A stretch of 64,000 nt of DNA from Ruminococcus sp. (GCA_019420505.1 JAHZHC010000027.1:120484-184483), one strand, 5' to 3'. Shown: positions 44,551-53,822, numbered from the stretch's first letter. Notes: a model not told the origin generated them from the sequence alone. Numbers and translations are program-made.

Positions 44551-44579
44551 ATCATATCACTTTTTTTCGGCTTTGTCAA
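44551..44579 (-). promoter_or_regulatory. Sigma-A promoter of the T-box/thrS operon
   Basis: On the minus strand TTGACA (44579-44574) and TATGAT (44556-44551) have a 17-bp spacer; transcription should start near 44544, at the head of the T-box leader. Confidence 0.88.
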
Positions 44580-44628
44580 GCATTTTTAAAAATTTTATGG
44601 TTTTTTGTATATTTAACTAAAAAATGCC

Positions 44629-44657
44629 TTGACAAGCAGTGAAAATTATTATACAAT
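44629..44657 (+). promoter_or_regulatory. Sigma-A promoter of rny
   Basis: TTGACA (44629-44634) and TACAAT (44652-44657) have a 17-bp spacer. It is divergent from the thrS promoter and gives a leader of about 195 bases to the rny start. Confidence 0.85.
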
Positions 44658-44858
44658 AATATTATGCATTATGTTTATATATGTATAGTGTAATTTTTCG
44701 GATAGTTGCGAAGAATATATGCTTTTTTTATATAATTAATTATGCTTATAGTATCTTTAAAATTTAATATTGTGGGAAATAATATTTTTTCTGCTGTGTT
44801 TTGTTTAACAGAAACAATAATGTTTCCCAACTTTCTAAGAAGGAGGAAAAAACTATAC

Positions 44859-46433
44859 ATGAATGATATAAGTATAGGAATCGCAGTCTTGTTGTGCGTT
44901 ATTGCATTTATAGCCGGTGCAGCTATTTGCGGATTTATCTGCTTTAAACAGGGTATAAAGTATAGAAAGAAAACTGCTGAAGCAGCTATGGGTTCTGCCG
45001 AAAAGGAAGCGGAAAGAATAATTGAAGACGCAAAGAAAAAAGCTGAAAGTCTTAAAAAGGAAGCGCTTGTCGAAGCAAAGGATGAAATACATAAAGCCAG
45101 ACAGGAAACCGAAAGAGAGCTTAAAGAACGCAGAAGCGACATCTCGAGACAGGAAAGACGCATTAACCAGAAAGAAGAATCACTTGACCGAAAGCTTGAA
45201 ACCATGGAGAAGAAGGAAGAAAGCCTTCAGAAGAAATTGAAATCTGCCGATGATAAAATGGAGGAAGCTGAGAGAATCAAGAATTCACAGCTTGATATGC
45301 TGGAGAAAATTTCTCAGTTTACAGTTGAACAGGCTAAGGAATATCTGCTCAAGAATCTTGAAAATGACTTGGTGCATGAAAAAGCGGTTAAGGTGTCTAA
45401 CTTCGAGACACAGATTAAAGATGAATGTGAAAGTAAAGCAAGACAATATATTTCACTTGCTATTGCAAGATGCGCTGCTGATCAGGTGTCTGAAGCAGCG
45501 GTTTCAGTGGTTCCGCTTCCAAACGACGAGATGAAGGGAAGAATTATCGGACGTGAGGGAAGAAATATTCGTACAATTGAAACACTTACAGGCGTTGATT
45601 TGATAATCGACGACACTCCTGAAGCAATTACACTTTCATGCTTTGATCAGGTAAGAAGAGAAGTTGCAAGAATTGCTCTTGAAAAGCTCATACAGGACGG
45701 AAGAATTCATCCGACCCGTATTGAGGAAACTGTTGATAAAGCAAGACGTGAGGTTGAGTATAAGATTAAACAGGAAGGCGAACGAGCAGTACTTGAAACA
45801 AATGTACACGGACTCAATCATGAGCTTATCAAGCTTATCGGACGTCTTAGATTCAGAACAAGTTATCGCCAGAACGTGCTTGAGCATTCTATTGAGGTTG
45901 CACATCTTGCAGGAATGATGGCTTCTGAATTGGGAGTTGACGCAAATCTGGCAAGAAGAGCCGGTCTGCTCCACGATATCGGAAAAGCTCTCAGCTATGA
46001 AATTGAGGGTTCACACGTACAGATCGGTGTGGATGTCTGCAAGAAGTATAAGGAAAATGCTGATGTAATTCATGCGATAGAAGCGCACCACGGCGACGTT
46101 GAAACAAAAACTGTAGTGGCAGCGCTTGTACAGGCTGCTGACGCAATTTCTGCCGCAAGACCTGCAGCAAGAAGTGAAAACTATGAAAACTATATCAAGC
46201 GTCTGCAAAAGCTTGAGGAAATTTGTACTTCTTATGAGGGAGTAGAAAAATCCTTTGCGATCCAGGCGGGAAGAGAAGTAAGAATAATGATTTCGCCTGA
46301 AAAGGTAAACGATGAGAAAATGGTTCTGGTAGCAAGAGAAATTGCTAAGAGAATTGAGGATGAAATGGATTATCCGGGACAGATCAAGGTTCATCTCATT
46401 CGTGAAAGCAGAGCTATTGAGTACGCAAAATAA
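44859..46433 (+). CDS. rny: Ribonuclease Y
   Basis: ATG 44859 follows AGAAGGAGGAAAAAACTATAC; the frame continues upstream to 44742 without a ribosome site. The 524-residue enzyme has one N-terminal membrane segment (about 5-27), a long Glu/Lys/Arg-rich coiled coil (about 35-185), a KH domain with GRIIGREGRNIRTIETLTGVD, and an HD domain with EHSIEVAHLAG...GLLHDIGKA. It starts mRNA decay at the inner membrane face. Terminator follows at 46439. Confidence 0.96.
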   Translation: MNDISIGIAVLLCVIAFIAGAAICGFICFKQGIKYRKKTAEAAMGSAEKEAERIIEDAKKKAESLKKEALVEAKDEIHKARQETERELKERRSDISRQERRINQKEESLDRKLETMEKKEESLQKKLKSADDKMEEAERIKNSQLDMLEKISQFTVEQAKEYLLKNLENDLVHEKAVKVSNFETQIKDECESKARQYISLAIARCAADQVSEAAVSVVPLPNDEMKGRIIGREGRNIRTIETLTGVDLIIDDTPEAITLSCFDQVRREVARIALEKLIQDGRIHPTRIEETVDKARREVEYKIKQEGERAVLETNVHGLNHELIKLIGRLRFRTSYRQNVLEHSIEVAHLAGMMASELGVDANLARRAGLLHDIGKALSYEIEGSHVQIGVDVCKKYKENADVIHAIEAHHGDVETKTVVAALVQAADAISAARPAARSENYENYIKRLQKLEEICTSYEGVEKSFAIQAGREVRIMISPEKVNDEKMVLVAREIAKRIEDEMDYPGQIKVHLIRESRAIEYAK

Positions 46434-46438
46434 TAAGA

Positions 46439-46480
46439 AACGGCGGGCAAATATTTTTGTCCGCCGTTGTTGTTTTTATT
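46439..46480 (+). terminator. Terminator of rny
   Basis: AACGGCGG(G)CAAA pairs with TTTG(T)CCGCCGTT (46439-46468) and is followed by GTTGTTTTTATT. Confidence 0.9.
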
Positions 46481-46749
46481 ATAGATGATTATAATCACGA
46501 TTATAACGGAAATAAAAGAGCAGTAAAAATATATAGGTATCTTTATATAGCGGCAGTGTTTATAGGACCTTATATGACAGTAGCTGCCGTGTGGACCGTG
46601 GCTGATATCTTTAACGGCTTGATGGCGATTCCTAATTTAATTGCTATAGTTGCAATGAGCGGAGTAATGCCTCAGATTCGAAGGACTATTTCAAGCGTCT
46701 GAGGACTGCCCAAAAAGGTGAAGCTATTGCCGTTTATAATGGTGAATAG
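46478..46749 (+). pseudogene. 3' remnant of an AGCS sodium:alanine symporter gene, frameshifted
   Basis: The reading frame here carries KIYRYLYIAAVFIGPYM, then WTVADIFNGLMAIPNLIAIV and MSGVM, which is the C-terminal membrane segment and signature of the AGCS family (usually W..AD.FNGLMAIPNL). A frame change near 46676 joins it to KDYFKRLRTAQKGEAIAVY and a TAG at 46747-46749, as expected of the family tail. The first ~85 per cent of the gene is absent, and the piece directly follows the rny terminator with no start or ribosome site. It is therefore a dead remnant. Confidence 0.7.
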
Positions 46750-46773
46750 TTAAAAAGATGTGGTATATGAAAA

Positions 46774-46806
46774 AAGAGATTGCATAGCCTGCAATCTCTT
46801 TTTTGT
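46774..46806. terminator. Bidirectional terminator
   Basis: AAGAGATTGCA (46774-46784) pairs with TGCAATCTCTT (46790-46800), with A/T-runs on both sides. It ends the minus-strand gene at 46819 and stops plus-strand read-through. Confidence 0.88.
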
Positions 46807-46818
46807 TTAATAGAAATA

Positions 46819-47118
46819 TTATTTATCAATTTCCTCAACTGCGTCTTCAATTTTATCAAGGGCTTCCTCAACATCCTCAACTGCATCTTCAACAGCTTCT
46901 TTTACTTCTTCAGCTGATTTTTCTGAAGCTTCATCATCTGCTTCATACTCATATTCTTCAGAGCAGTCGCAGCATCCGTCACAGCACTCGTCAAAATCTT
47001 CATCTAATTCTTCATAATCGTAATCTTCAAGTTCCTTACGCTTTTTCAAAGCAAAAACTGCAGCAGCACCGGCAGCAAGCGCACCGATTGCAGCAAATAT
47101 TTTTAATCCGCTGGCCAT
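46819..47118 (-). CDS. Small membrane protein with acidic, Cys-clustered tail
   Basis: ATG 47118 is preferred, nine bases past AAAGGAG. The 99-residue protein has one N-terminal membrane segment (about 4-23: GLKIFAAIGALAAGAAAVFAL), a KKRK stop-transfer, and then an Asp/Glu-rich tail. The tail contains a cluster of five Cys in CCDGCCDC (near 45-52) and ends in a helical acidic repeat (EEVKEAVEDAVEDVEEALDKIE). With Lys/Arg after the helix it should be tail-in. No family recognised; the Cys cluster may bind metal. Confidence 0.65.
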   Translation of the reverse strand: MASGLKIFAAIGALAAGAAAVFALKKRKELEDYDYEELDEDFDECCDGCCDCSEEYEYEADDEASEKSAEEVKEAVEDAVEDVEEALDKIEDAVEEIDK

Positions 47119-47270
47119 ATAAAACAACTCCTTTAAATTTTTACACTAAATCAATACAACATTTGTATTAGATTATATTAATTATATCACAATGGACCAA
47201 ATTAATCAAGTATTTTTCTCAATATTTTATAATATAAATACTCTTATAAACGGTTTTAAAGATAGGATAT

Positions 47271-47990
47271 TTACATGTTTCCCGTAAGATTCATAATAAT
47301 GCTTATAGCAGAAATCGGCGCAGTTTCGCATCTTAAAATTCTGTTACCGAGCCCGATTACCGTAATACCCTTTTCAGCGCATTCATCAACCTCAGATTGT
47401 TCAAATCCGCCTTCGCTTCCGATAAAAATCCCGACTTTGGAGTTAGCTGTTAAACCAACTTCGTTAAGTTTTTTTCCGCCCTTTTCATAGCAAATAAAAG
47501 AATGGTCCATTTTTGCTAAAAGCTCTGTGCATTTGGATATATTCATTATTTCCGAAATTTCAGGAATTATTCCTCTGCCGGATTGCTTTGCGGCCTCCAG
47601 TGCAATTTTCTGAAGCCGGCGGCGTTTTTTATCAAAGCTCTTGTTATCAGGACGGGAAACGCATCTTGAAGTTATTACAGGACATATTCTTACTGCGCCT
47701 AATTCCACAGCCTTTTGAACTATCATATCAAGCTTGTCACCTTTAGGGATTGCCTGAAAGAGTGTCAGTTCAATATCAGGCTCAGAAATTGATTTGCAAG
47801 AGCTATTTACTCTACAAATAACCTGTTCATCTGAAATGCTCTGAATTGAGGTAGAATATTCAATTCCGTTTTTGCATACAATAAGGTCATCACCAATTCT
47901 CATTCTGAGGCTTCTTCCAATGTGAACAGCGTCGCTTCCGCTGATAACAGCCGTGTCTTCTGTTATATCATCTGAAAAAAATCTCGGCAT
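47271..47990 (-). CDS. rsmE: 16S rRNA (uracil-1498-N3)-methyltransferase
   Basis: The 239-residue SPOUT-type enzyme has the N-terminal PUA-like part (MPRFFSDDI... HIGRSLRMRIGDDLIV), the central ELTLFQAIPKGDKLDMIVQKAVELGAVRICPV and the knot-forming GIFIGSEGGFEQSEVD...VIGLGNRILRCETA. It methylates U1498 of 16S rRNA. No partner gene (prmA) is adjacent. Confidence 0.95.
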   Translation of the reverse strand: MPRFFSDDITEDTAVISGSDAVHIGRSLRMRIGDDLIVCKNGIEYSTSIQSISDEQVICRVNSSCKSISEPDIELTLFQAIPKGDKLDMIVQKAVELGAVRICPVITSRCVSRPDNKSFDKKRRRLQKIALEAAKQSGRGIIPEISEIMNISKCTELLAKMDHSFICYEKGGKKLNEVGLTANSKVGIFIGSEGGFEQSEVDECAEKGITVIGLGNRILRCETAPISAISIIMNLTGNM

Positions 47991-48121
47991 AATTTAAACT
48001 CCCTCGTTTTTATAAATATATTCTGAGTATATCATAGATTTTATAATATTTCAATAAATTTCATTTTAAGCACAATTAGCTTTCACAATAATATCACAAT
48101 AGAATATTATCATATAATCAT

Positions 48122-48297
48122 CAAAGAAACAAGACTTTGATCTGAAAAAGATGTATTCCTCCATATCCTTTTTCAGAATAAATTATTGGTATGCAGGCTA
48201 TTACCCCAAGCCTTCATATATTTATTCAGCGTTCATTTGCTGAGTACTCCCCTATAATTTTTATTTTTGGCATCCGCTTTAATGCGGATGTTTTTTT
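48122..48297 (+). ncRNA. Candidate small regulatory RNA with C-rich loops
   Basis: There is no ORF in this stretch, but a row of four hairpins and a terminator is visible: CAAAG/CTTTG (48122-48139); TCTGAAAAAG/CTTTTTCAGA (48141-48177) with CCTCC in its loop; AGGCT/AGCCT (48195-48213) with CCCC in its loop; TCAGC/GCTGA (48226-48243) followed by single-stranded CTCCCC. It ends in the terminator CATCCGC/GCGGATG (48271-48290) with T7. A TATAAT lies at 48113-48118; no -35 is convincing. C-rich loops complementary to ribosome sites (GGAGG) are typical of Gram-positive trans-acting sRNAs. 47991-48110 and 48298-48343 hold nothing else. Confidence 0.5.
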
Positions 48298-48343
48298 GTA
48301 TTATTTGTATTAATTAAATTTTAGTTAAATCAAGTGTTTCTGA

Positions 48344-48372
48344 TTGACAGGGAAAAGGGAATGTAATATAAT
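48344..48372 (+). promoter_or_regulatory. Sigma-A promoter of the GT2/YfhO operon
   Basis: TTGACA (48344-48349) and TATAAT (48367-48372) with a 17-bp spacer, 43 bp ahead of the first start codon. Confidence 0.88.
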
Positions 48373-48415
48373 TATATTGTATGTATTTGAAGTGTTTTGA
48401 GGAAAGGTATTTGCT

Positions 48416-48991
48416 ATGAATTTTTTTTGTATTGCTTTTTTTATAACAGCTATTCAGATCAATATCAGTCAGGCTGTGAATTATATAGTCAAGCTTGTGG
48501 GACTCTTGTTTTTCATGGGTGGAATTCTTGAGATATCAGGTTTTAATAAAAGCTTTAAAAAACTTTTACCTTCGATAAAAATTTTAATTCTGTTATCCGG
48601 CTTGGTTTCGGTACTGTTTTTGATATTCTCGTTTATAAACGTTTCATCAGGAGTAAAAAATGCTTTCGGAATTGCAGCCGGAATAGTAATAACGATTTCA
48701 GCACTTGGTTTTCAGAAATCTTTGCTTAAATTGATATCCGAGGATAATGAGCTTGTAAACGACCGGTCTAATCTGCGAAGATTCCGGAACAGCTGGAACA
48801 AGCTTGCTGTAATAACGATTGCAAATCTTGTGTTTGATATATTGAATCGTGTCATGCCGTTAAATATTATTGCGGATTTATCTGGATTTATGATGGCGGT
48901 TAGCAAAATCGTAATGTATGTATTTGCTTTAATTATTCTTTTTTCTGCAAATAAAATACGGATCGATTTTAATAAAAAGCATAGCGTTTAA
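48416..48991 (+). CDS. Multi-pass membrane protein of unknown function
   Basis: The 191-residue product has five or six hydrophobic segments (around 1-17, 25-40, 53-75, 83-100, 130-145, 160-182) and a charged loop near 105-125 (SEDNELVNDRSNLRRFRNSW). It has no family motif that I recognise. The ribosome site GAGGAAAGG is good. It is 29 bases ahead of the GT2 gene in the same operon, so a role in the same envelope pathway is likely. Confidence 0.6.
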   Translation: MNFFCIAFFITAIQINISQAVNYIVKLVGLLFFMGGILEISGFNKSFKKLLPSIKILILLSGLVSVLFLIFSFINVSSGVKNAFGIAAGIVITISALGFQKSLLKLISEDNELVNDRSNLRRFRNSWNKLAVITIANLVFDILNRVMPLNIIADLSGFMMAVSKIVMYVFALIILFSANKIRIDFNKKHSV

Positions 48992-49020
48992 AATAAAAAA
49001 TAAAAGAAAGGTAAGATAAA

Positions 49021-49965
49021 ATGCTGTCAATTATTATTCCAAGCTATAATGAAGAGGGAAATATTGAACATACCGCCGATGTGGTATCAAATGTGTTGGA
49101 AAACAATGATATAGATTTTGAAATTGTTTTCATAAACGACGGTTCTTCTGATTCGACATGGGAGAAAATGTCCGCTTTAGCCCTTGAAAGAGATAATATT
49201 TCTGCGGTCAATTTCAGCAGAAATTTCGGAAAGGAAAGTGCTGTTTTTGCGGGACTTGAAGTGGCAAAAGGCGACGCATGCGTCCTGATGGACTGTGATT
49301 TGCAGCACCCGCCTGAAACTATCGTTGAAATGTATAACTTGTGGAAAAATAATGATGTTGATGTTGTTGAGGGAAGAAAAAAGGATAGAGGAAAGGAAAA
49401 CTTTCTGTATAAGGGCTTTTCATTGCTGTTCTATAAAATAATAAATAAGGCTTCCGGTCTTGATATGGCTGCTGCTTCCGATTTTAAGCTTATAGATAGA
49501 AAAGTCGTGGATGCTCTTAACAGAATGCCTGAAAGATTAACCTTTTTCAGAGCCATGTCAAGCTGGGTCGGCTTTAAAACAGAGAAAGTGTATTTTGAAG
49601 TTGCCGAGCGTGCAGAGGGCGAATCCAAGTGGTCGGTAAGATCGCTTATAAAATATGCGGTAAATTCAATCACATCATTTACAAGTGCACCGCTTCAGCT
49701 TGTAACCGGTATCGGTGTGATAACATTTATTATTTCAATAATTTTGGGAATAAACACCCTCTATAATAAAATCTGGGGTAATTCTGCCGCAGGCTTTCCC
49801 ACAGTAATTATTCTTCAGCTTTTAACTACAAGTATAATTATGTTCAGTCTTGGTATTATCGGATTTTATATTTCAAAAATCTATGAGGAAATAAAAAATC
49901 GCCCCCGATATATAATCAGCGAAATTGTTTCTAAAAATACGAACGATAAAGAAAAGGAGCATTAA
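49021..49965 (+). CDS. Membrane-bound family 2 glycosyltransferase (polyprenyl-phosphate sugar type)
   Basis: The 314-residue protein has a GT-A domain (IIIPSYNEEGNIEHT; FINDGSSDSTW; MDCDLQHPPETI with the DxD-like motif) and two C-terminal membrane helices (about 225-255 and 265-290). This plan matches GtrB/DPM1-like enzymes that move a sugar from a nucleotide to polyprenyl phosphate. It abuts the YfhO gene without a gap. Together they probably build a lipid-linked sugar and transfer it outside the cell. Confidence 0.9.
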   Translation: MLSIIIPSYNEEGNIEHTADVVSNVLENNDIDFEIVFINDGSSDSTWEKMSALALERDNISAVNFSRNFGKESAVFAGLEVAKGDACVLMDCDLQHPPETIVEMYNLWKNNDVDVVEGRKKDRGKENFLYKGFSLLFYKIINKASGLDMAAASDFKLIDRKVVDALNRMPERLTFFRAMSSWVGFKTEKVYFEVAERAEGESKWSVRSLIKYAVNSITSFTSAPLQLVTGIGVITFIISIILGINTLYNKIWGNSAAGFPTVIILQLLTTSIIMFSLGIIGFYISKIYEEIKNRPRYIISEIVSKNTNDKEKEH

Positions 49966-52791
49966 ATGAATAACATTATTCAGCCCCGTGAGAATAAATC
50001 TGTAATAGGTAAAATCAGAGGTTTGTTGTGGAATAAAAGAATTTATTTTCTTGTTTTTATTATACCGGTATTCATAATGTTTGCCGTATATGCCCTTTTT
50101 AAAGTGCATCCGTTTGGACCTAATTCCGTTCTTGTCCTTGATCTGAATGGGCAGTATGTCTATTATTATGAGGCGTTCAGGGATTTCATTCATGGAGGAG
50201 ATGAGCTTTTTTATAACTGGTCAAGAAATCTTTCTGGTGAAATGTTTGGAGTGTTCGCTTATTATCTTGCAAGTCCTTTCATGCTTATTATCTGCCTGCT
50301 TCCAAGAGCGTGGATGTGCGGTGCGATCGAGCTTTTGCAGCTTTTAAAAATGGGAGCTGCTGCGGCTGCTTTTGCTTTTTTCCTTAAAAGAACTTCAAAG
50401 CCTAAGAACTTGTCTGTTATTGTGTTCAGCAGCTGCTACAGTCTTATGTCATATATGGTCGTTCAGCTGATGAATCCAATGTGGCTGGACGGATTGATAC
50501 TTTTGCCTCTGATTTGTCTTGGAGTCCACAGACTTGTGGATGAGGGAAAGCTCCTTCCTCTTACCATTCCCATGGCTCTGATGTTTATAACTCATTTTTA
50601 TATCGGATATATGATGGGAATATTCACTTTCTTTTATTTCGTGTATTATTGCTTTACAAAGAAACGCAGAATATTTCCTGATCATTTTTTTAAAACAGTT
50701 GTTAAATTTGCATTAGGTACAGTCGTGGCATTGCTTTGTGCCTGCATTGTACTTATTCCTGTATATAATTCTTTAAAACTGGGTAAGTTTGAATTTACCG
50801 AACCTGATTTTTCATTGGCAACACAGTTTGATTTTCTTACTTTAATTACAAAAATGTTCCCGATGACATATGATTCAGTAAACGTTGAAGGACTTCCGAT
50901 GATTTACTGCGGAACGCTGACGGTATTGCTGATTCCGTTATTCTTTATGAATAAGAAGATATATATCAAGAAGAAAGTTGGATTGGGGCTTCTGTCGGTA
51001 TTGCTGATAGTAAGTATGTATATTCGTCCTTCGGATATGGTTTGGCATGGTTTTCAGATGCCTAACTGGCTGCCGTTCAGATATTCCTTTGCGCTCTCGT
51101 TTATTTTTTTGATTATGGCTTTTGAGGCTTTTGAAAATATAAAGGGAGTTACCGTAAAGGAAATCGGCGGAGTTTTCTTTGGCATTTTGGTATTCCTTTT
51201 TTGGTGTGAGCGTGAAAATTATTCTCATTTTCAGATCTTTGAAACATTTGAAAGAGGAAAAGGCTCACATACAATACCTCAGGGAATTTGGGGTTCAATC
51301 ATAGCAATAAGCGTTTATTTCGCAGTTCTTTACCTTGTAAGAAAAAAGTATAGAATTTCAAAAATTTTCTGTTTATCAGTAAGTATTATTGTTTGTGCAG
51401 AACTTACGATAAATGTAATGGATACTGTCAATAAGGTGAATCAGGAGGTCATGTACAGTCAGTATATCTCCTATGAGCCTTATATGAGTAATACCAGAGA
51501 TGCTGTAAAGCAGATGAAGGCTTCGGATAATGAGCCTTTTTACCGAATGGAGGCAACCTTCCACAGAACAGTAAACGATCCTATCGGAGTTGGATATTAC
51601 GGCGTTTCACATTCCAGCTCAACAATGAACTCTCCTGTTCTTACAATGCTGAAAAGGCTTGGTTTTTCCTATGGAGGTCACTCCACAAAATATACGGGAA
51701 AAACATATATAACAGACGCTTTGTTTGATATAAAATACGTTATGGATAAGATCGATGAAGACGGAAACAACTGCTATGCTGACCGTGATTCAGCCGTTCC
51801 GAAGGAATATGAAATCGTAAAAGAAATTCAGGAAAACGGTGCGCTTTATAAATTTCATCAAAATCCATATGCAATTGGTCTGGGGCTTTCAGCCGACAGC
51901 AGAATCAAAGATATAGAATTAAGTGATACAAATCCGTTTGAAAATCAAAATACGCTGTTCAGCGCCTTGACGTCAAAAGATGAAATTACTCAGTATTTTA
52001 CAAGGATTCAGCCGTATGATATGCAAACTGAAAATATGTCAACTGCTGAAATAAGCGATGGACATACTCAATATGCATATAAAGATGAAGAAATTGCGGA
52101 ATGTCATATTGATTATCTTGTGGAAATGGATAAAACCTCTGATCTTTATATGTATCTTCCTACAAAATATGAGCGTTCATGTAATGTGTGGATTCAAAAA
52201 GAATCTGAATATGATAACGGTTCAACTGAAATGAAGTTTGCAGGTCAGTTTTTTGACGGCGATAATTACGCAATTATGAATCTCGGTGAATTTGAAAGCG
52301 GAGAGAGAGTTAGAGTACGTATATCAATTGATAATGAAGAAAATGTTGCATACTGGAGCGATAATCTGTTCTATTCATTCGATTTTGATCAGTTTGAACA
52401 GGATGCAGTTAAATTACAGAAGAAATCATGGGAGATTACAGCTCATGAGGGAAGCTATGTTGAGGGCAGAATTTCTGCTAATTCAGACGATGAGGTCCTT
52501 TTCACTACAATTCCGCAGGAAAATGGCTGGGTTGTCAAGGTAAACGGAAAATCGGTTCAGACCTCTACAGCTCTTGACAGTCTTATAACAATTCCTCTTG
52601 AAAAGGGTGAAAATATTGTTACAATGGAATTCAGTCCGGATTATTTTAAGCTTTCAGTTATTTTGTCATTAACCGGATTGGCTGCAATAGTTTTTATTTT
52701 CCTTTTTGAATATAAGAACGGAAAAATAATTAAAAGATTACAAAAAGGAGAAACCCTCAATAATGCACAAACAGGCGGAAAATCAGAATAA
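49966..52791 (+). CDS. YfhO-family multi-pass membrane protein (GT-C-like)
   Basis: The 941-residue protein has about a dozen membrane segments in its first ~480 residues and another near the end (VILSLTGLAAIVFIFLFEY). The first outer loop has LDLNGQYVYYYEAFRDFIH, a feature of the YfhO family, with Asp residues expected for a GT-C catalytic site. The C-terminal half is extracellular (TIPQENGWVVKVNGKSV is the typical YfhO tail). YfhO in Bacilli and Listeria glycosylates lipoteichoic acid from a lipid-linked sugar. The adjoining GT2 enzyme would make that donor. Confidence 0.88.
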   Translation: MNNIIQPRENKSVIGKIRGLLWNKRIYFLVFIIPVFIMFAVYALFKVHPFGPNSVLVLDLNGQYVYYYEAFRDFIHGGDELFYNWSRNLSGEMFGVFAYYLASPFMLIICLLPRAWMCGAIELLQLLKMGAAAAAFAFFLKRTSKPKNLSVIVFSSCYSLMSYMVVQLMNPMWLDGLILLPLICLGVHRLVDEGKLLPLTIPMALMFITHFYIGYMMGIFTFFYFVYYCFTKKRRIFPDHFFKTVVKFALGTVVALLCACIVLIPVYNSLKLGKFEFTEPDFSLATQFDFLTLITKMFPMTYDSVNVEGLPMIYCGTLTVLLIPLFFMNKKIYIKKKVGLGLLSVLLIVSMYIRPSDMVWHGFQMPNWLPFRYSFALSFIFLIMAFEAFENIKGVTVKEIGGVFFGILVFLFWCERENYSHFQIFETFERGKGSHTIPQGIWGSIIAISVYFAVLYLVRKKYRISKIFCLSVSIIVCAELTINVMDTVNKVNQEVMYSQYISYEPYMSNTRDAVKQMKASDNEPFYRMEATFHRTVNDPIGVGYYGVSHSSSTMNSPVLTMLKRLGFSYGGHSTKYTGKTYITDALFDIKYVMDKIDEDGNNCYADRDSAVPKEYEIVKEIQENGALYKFHQNPYAIGLGLSADSRIKDIELSDTNPFENQNTLFSALTSKDEITQYFTRIQPYDMQTENMSTAEISDGHTQYAYKDEEIAECHIDYLVEMDKTSDLYMYLPTKYERSCNVWIQKESEYDNGSTEMKFAGQFFDGDNYAIMNLGEFESGERVRVRISIDNEENVAYWSDNLFYSFDFDQFEQDAVKLQKKSWEITAHEGSYVEGRISANSDDEVLFTTIPQENGWVVKVNGKSVQTSTALDSLITIPLEKGENIVTMEFSPDYFKLSVILSLTGLAAIVFIFLFEYKNGKIIKRLQKGETLNNAQTGGKSE

Positions 52792-52867
52792 TCATCAGTT
52801 GAAAAAAATTAATGGAAAGATGTTTCTTTATCTGACAAAACTACTGATGAAAACTGATTTTTCAGCG

Positions 52868-52897
52868 TTGACATACTATCGTTTCAGATTGTATGAT
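52868..52897 (+). promoter_or_regulatory. Sigma-A promoter
   Basis: TTGACA (52868-52873) and TATGAT (52892-52897) with an 18-bp spacer, 75 bp ahead of the zinc-ribbon membrane protein gene. Confidence 0.78.
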
Positions 52898-52972
52898 TAA
52901 AAGGGGCGGATATTTAAATCTGTACCTTGAATATCCGGACGGACAGACCCCATGATTGAAAGGATGTTTGGT

Positions 52973-53779
52973 ATGACGGAAACAAAAAAGCACACAAAAA
53001 AACTTACTGAAGCCGGAGGGGGAGTTTGCCTTTTGGCATTCACTGCCGCACTGATATCAGCTATGGGATTGGCTATGGAATCTCTTGGCTCATTGGGATA
53101 TAACAGATATGCCGATGTTGCACAAACATATGTATTTGCTCAGAATGCTTATGATTATATATTCACATATGACAAGGCTATTATAACCTTTTTGATTTCA
53201 ATTATAACATTCTTTATTCTTATGGCTTACAGAAGAAAGAAAAAGGTAGGAGCTGAAATGCCGGCGATTATAATAATTTCATCTGCTGCTTGCGCAGTAA
53301 AGCCTGTTACATTTCTGGTTTATGCACTTAACAACAGCGAATTTGTGGACTTGTTCAGAAATTCAGGTGACAGCAGGACATTTCTTGCTATAATGACGGT
53401 GCTTATATATGCTCTTCCTTTGGTTTCATGTATTTTTCTTATAATATGCGGTCTTGTTCTTGCGCTTAAACTTATGGGAGAAGATTTCAGGGTAGAAGTT
53501 CCTTCTTTAAAATTTGAGGAAATAGTTAAGGATGAAGAAAAGACAGAAGCTGATATGACAAAGAACGAAAAGGTAAAAAGTGAGGAGACCATTCCTGATT
53601 TTGAGTTTAAAAACAGCAATTATATGCCCAAAGAAAACAAAGAAACAGAAAATAAAGCGGTTGATGCTTATGCTCAGATGGTTATTAAATCAGAGGCTGA
53701 AAAGTGCCCTCACTGCGGAGAAAAATTAAAGACTGACGCAAGGTTTTGTCAATCCTGCGGTGAAAAAATAGTTAAATAA
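52973..53779 (+). CDS. Membrane protein with C-terminal zinc ribbon
   Basis: ATG 52973 is preferred, eight bases past GAAAGGA; ATG 52952 has no site. The 268-residue product has four hydrophobic segments (about 16-40, 67-85, 95-115 and 135-160), then a Lys/Glu-rich linker. It ends in a zinc ribbon CPHCGEKLK...RFCQSCGEKI (two CxxC pairs). The ribbon would be cytoplasmic. Such combinations occur in Firmicutes but the role is not known to me. Confidence 0.7.
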   Translation: MTETKKHTKKLTEAGGGVCLLAFTAALISAMGLAMESLGSLGYNRYADVAQTYVFAQNAYDYIFTYDKAIITFLISIITFFILMAYRRKKKVGAEMPAIIIISSAACAVKPVTFLVYALNNSEFVDLFRNSGDSRTFLAIMTVLIYALPLVSCIFLIICGLVLALKLMGEDFRVEVPSLKFEEIVKDEEKTEADMTKNEKVKSEETIPDFEFKNSNYMPKENKETENKAVDAYAQMVIKSEAEKCPHCGEKLKTDARFCQSCGEKIVK

Positions 53780-53822
53780 AAAAGTTGTTTATCATGATTC
53801 TCAGCTTATATTGTTTTTTAAA

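Noticed and set aside
44742..44858. N-terminal extension of rny
   Set aside because: The frame is open, but a strong AAGGAGG lies only before ATG 44859, which also gives the usual RNase Y N-terminus.
46803..47171. Leu/His/Gln-rich plus-strand frame
   Set aside because: It is the antisense shadow of the acidic membrane protein gene; low-complexity composition only.
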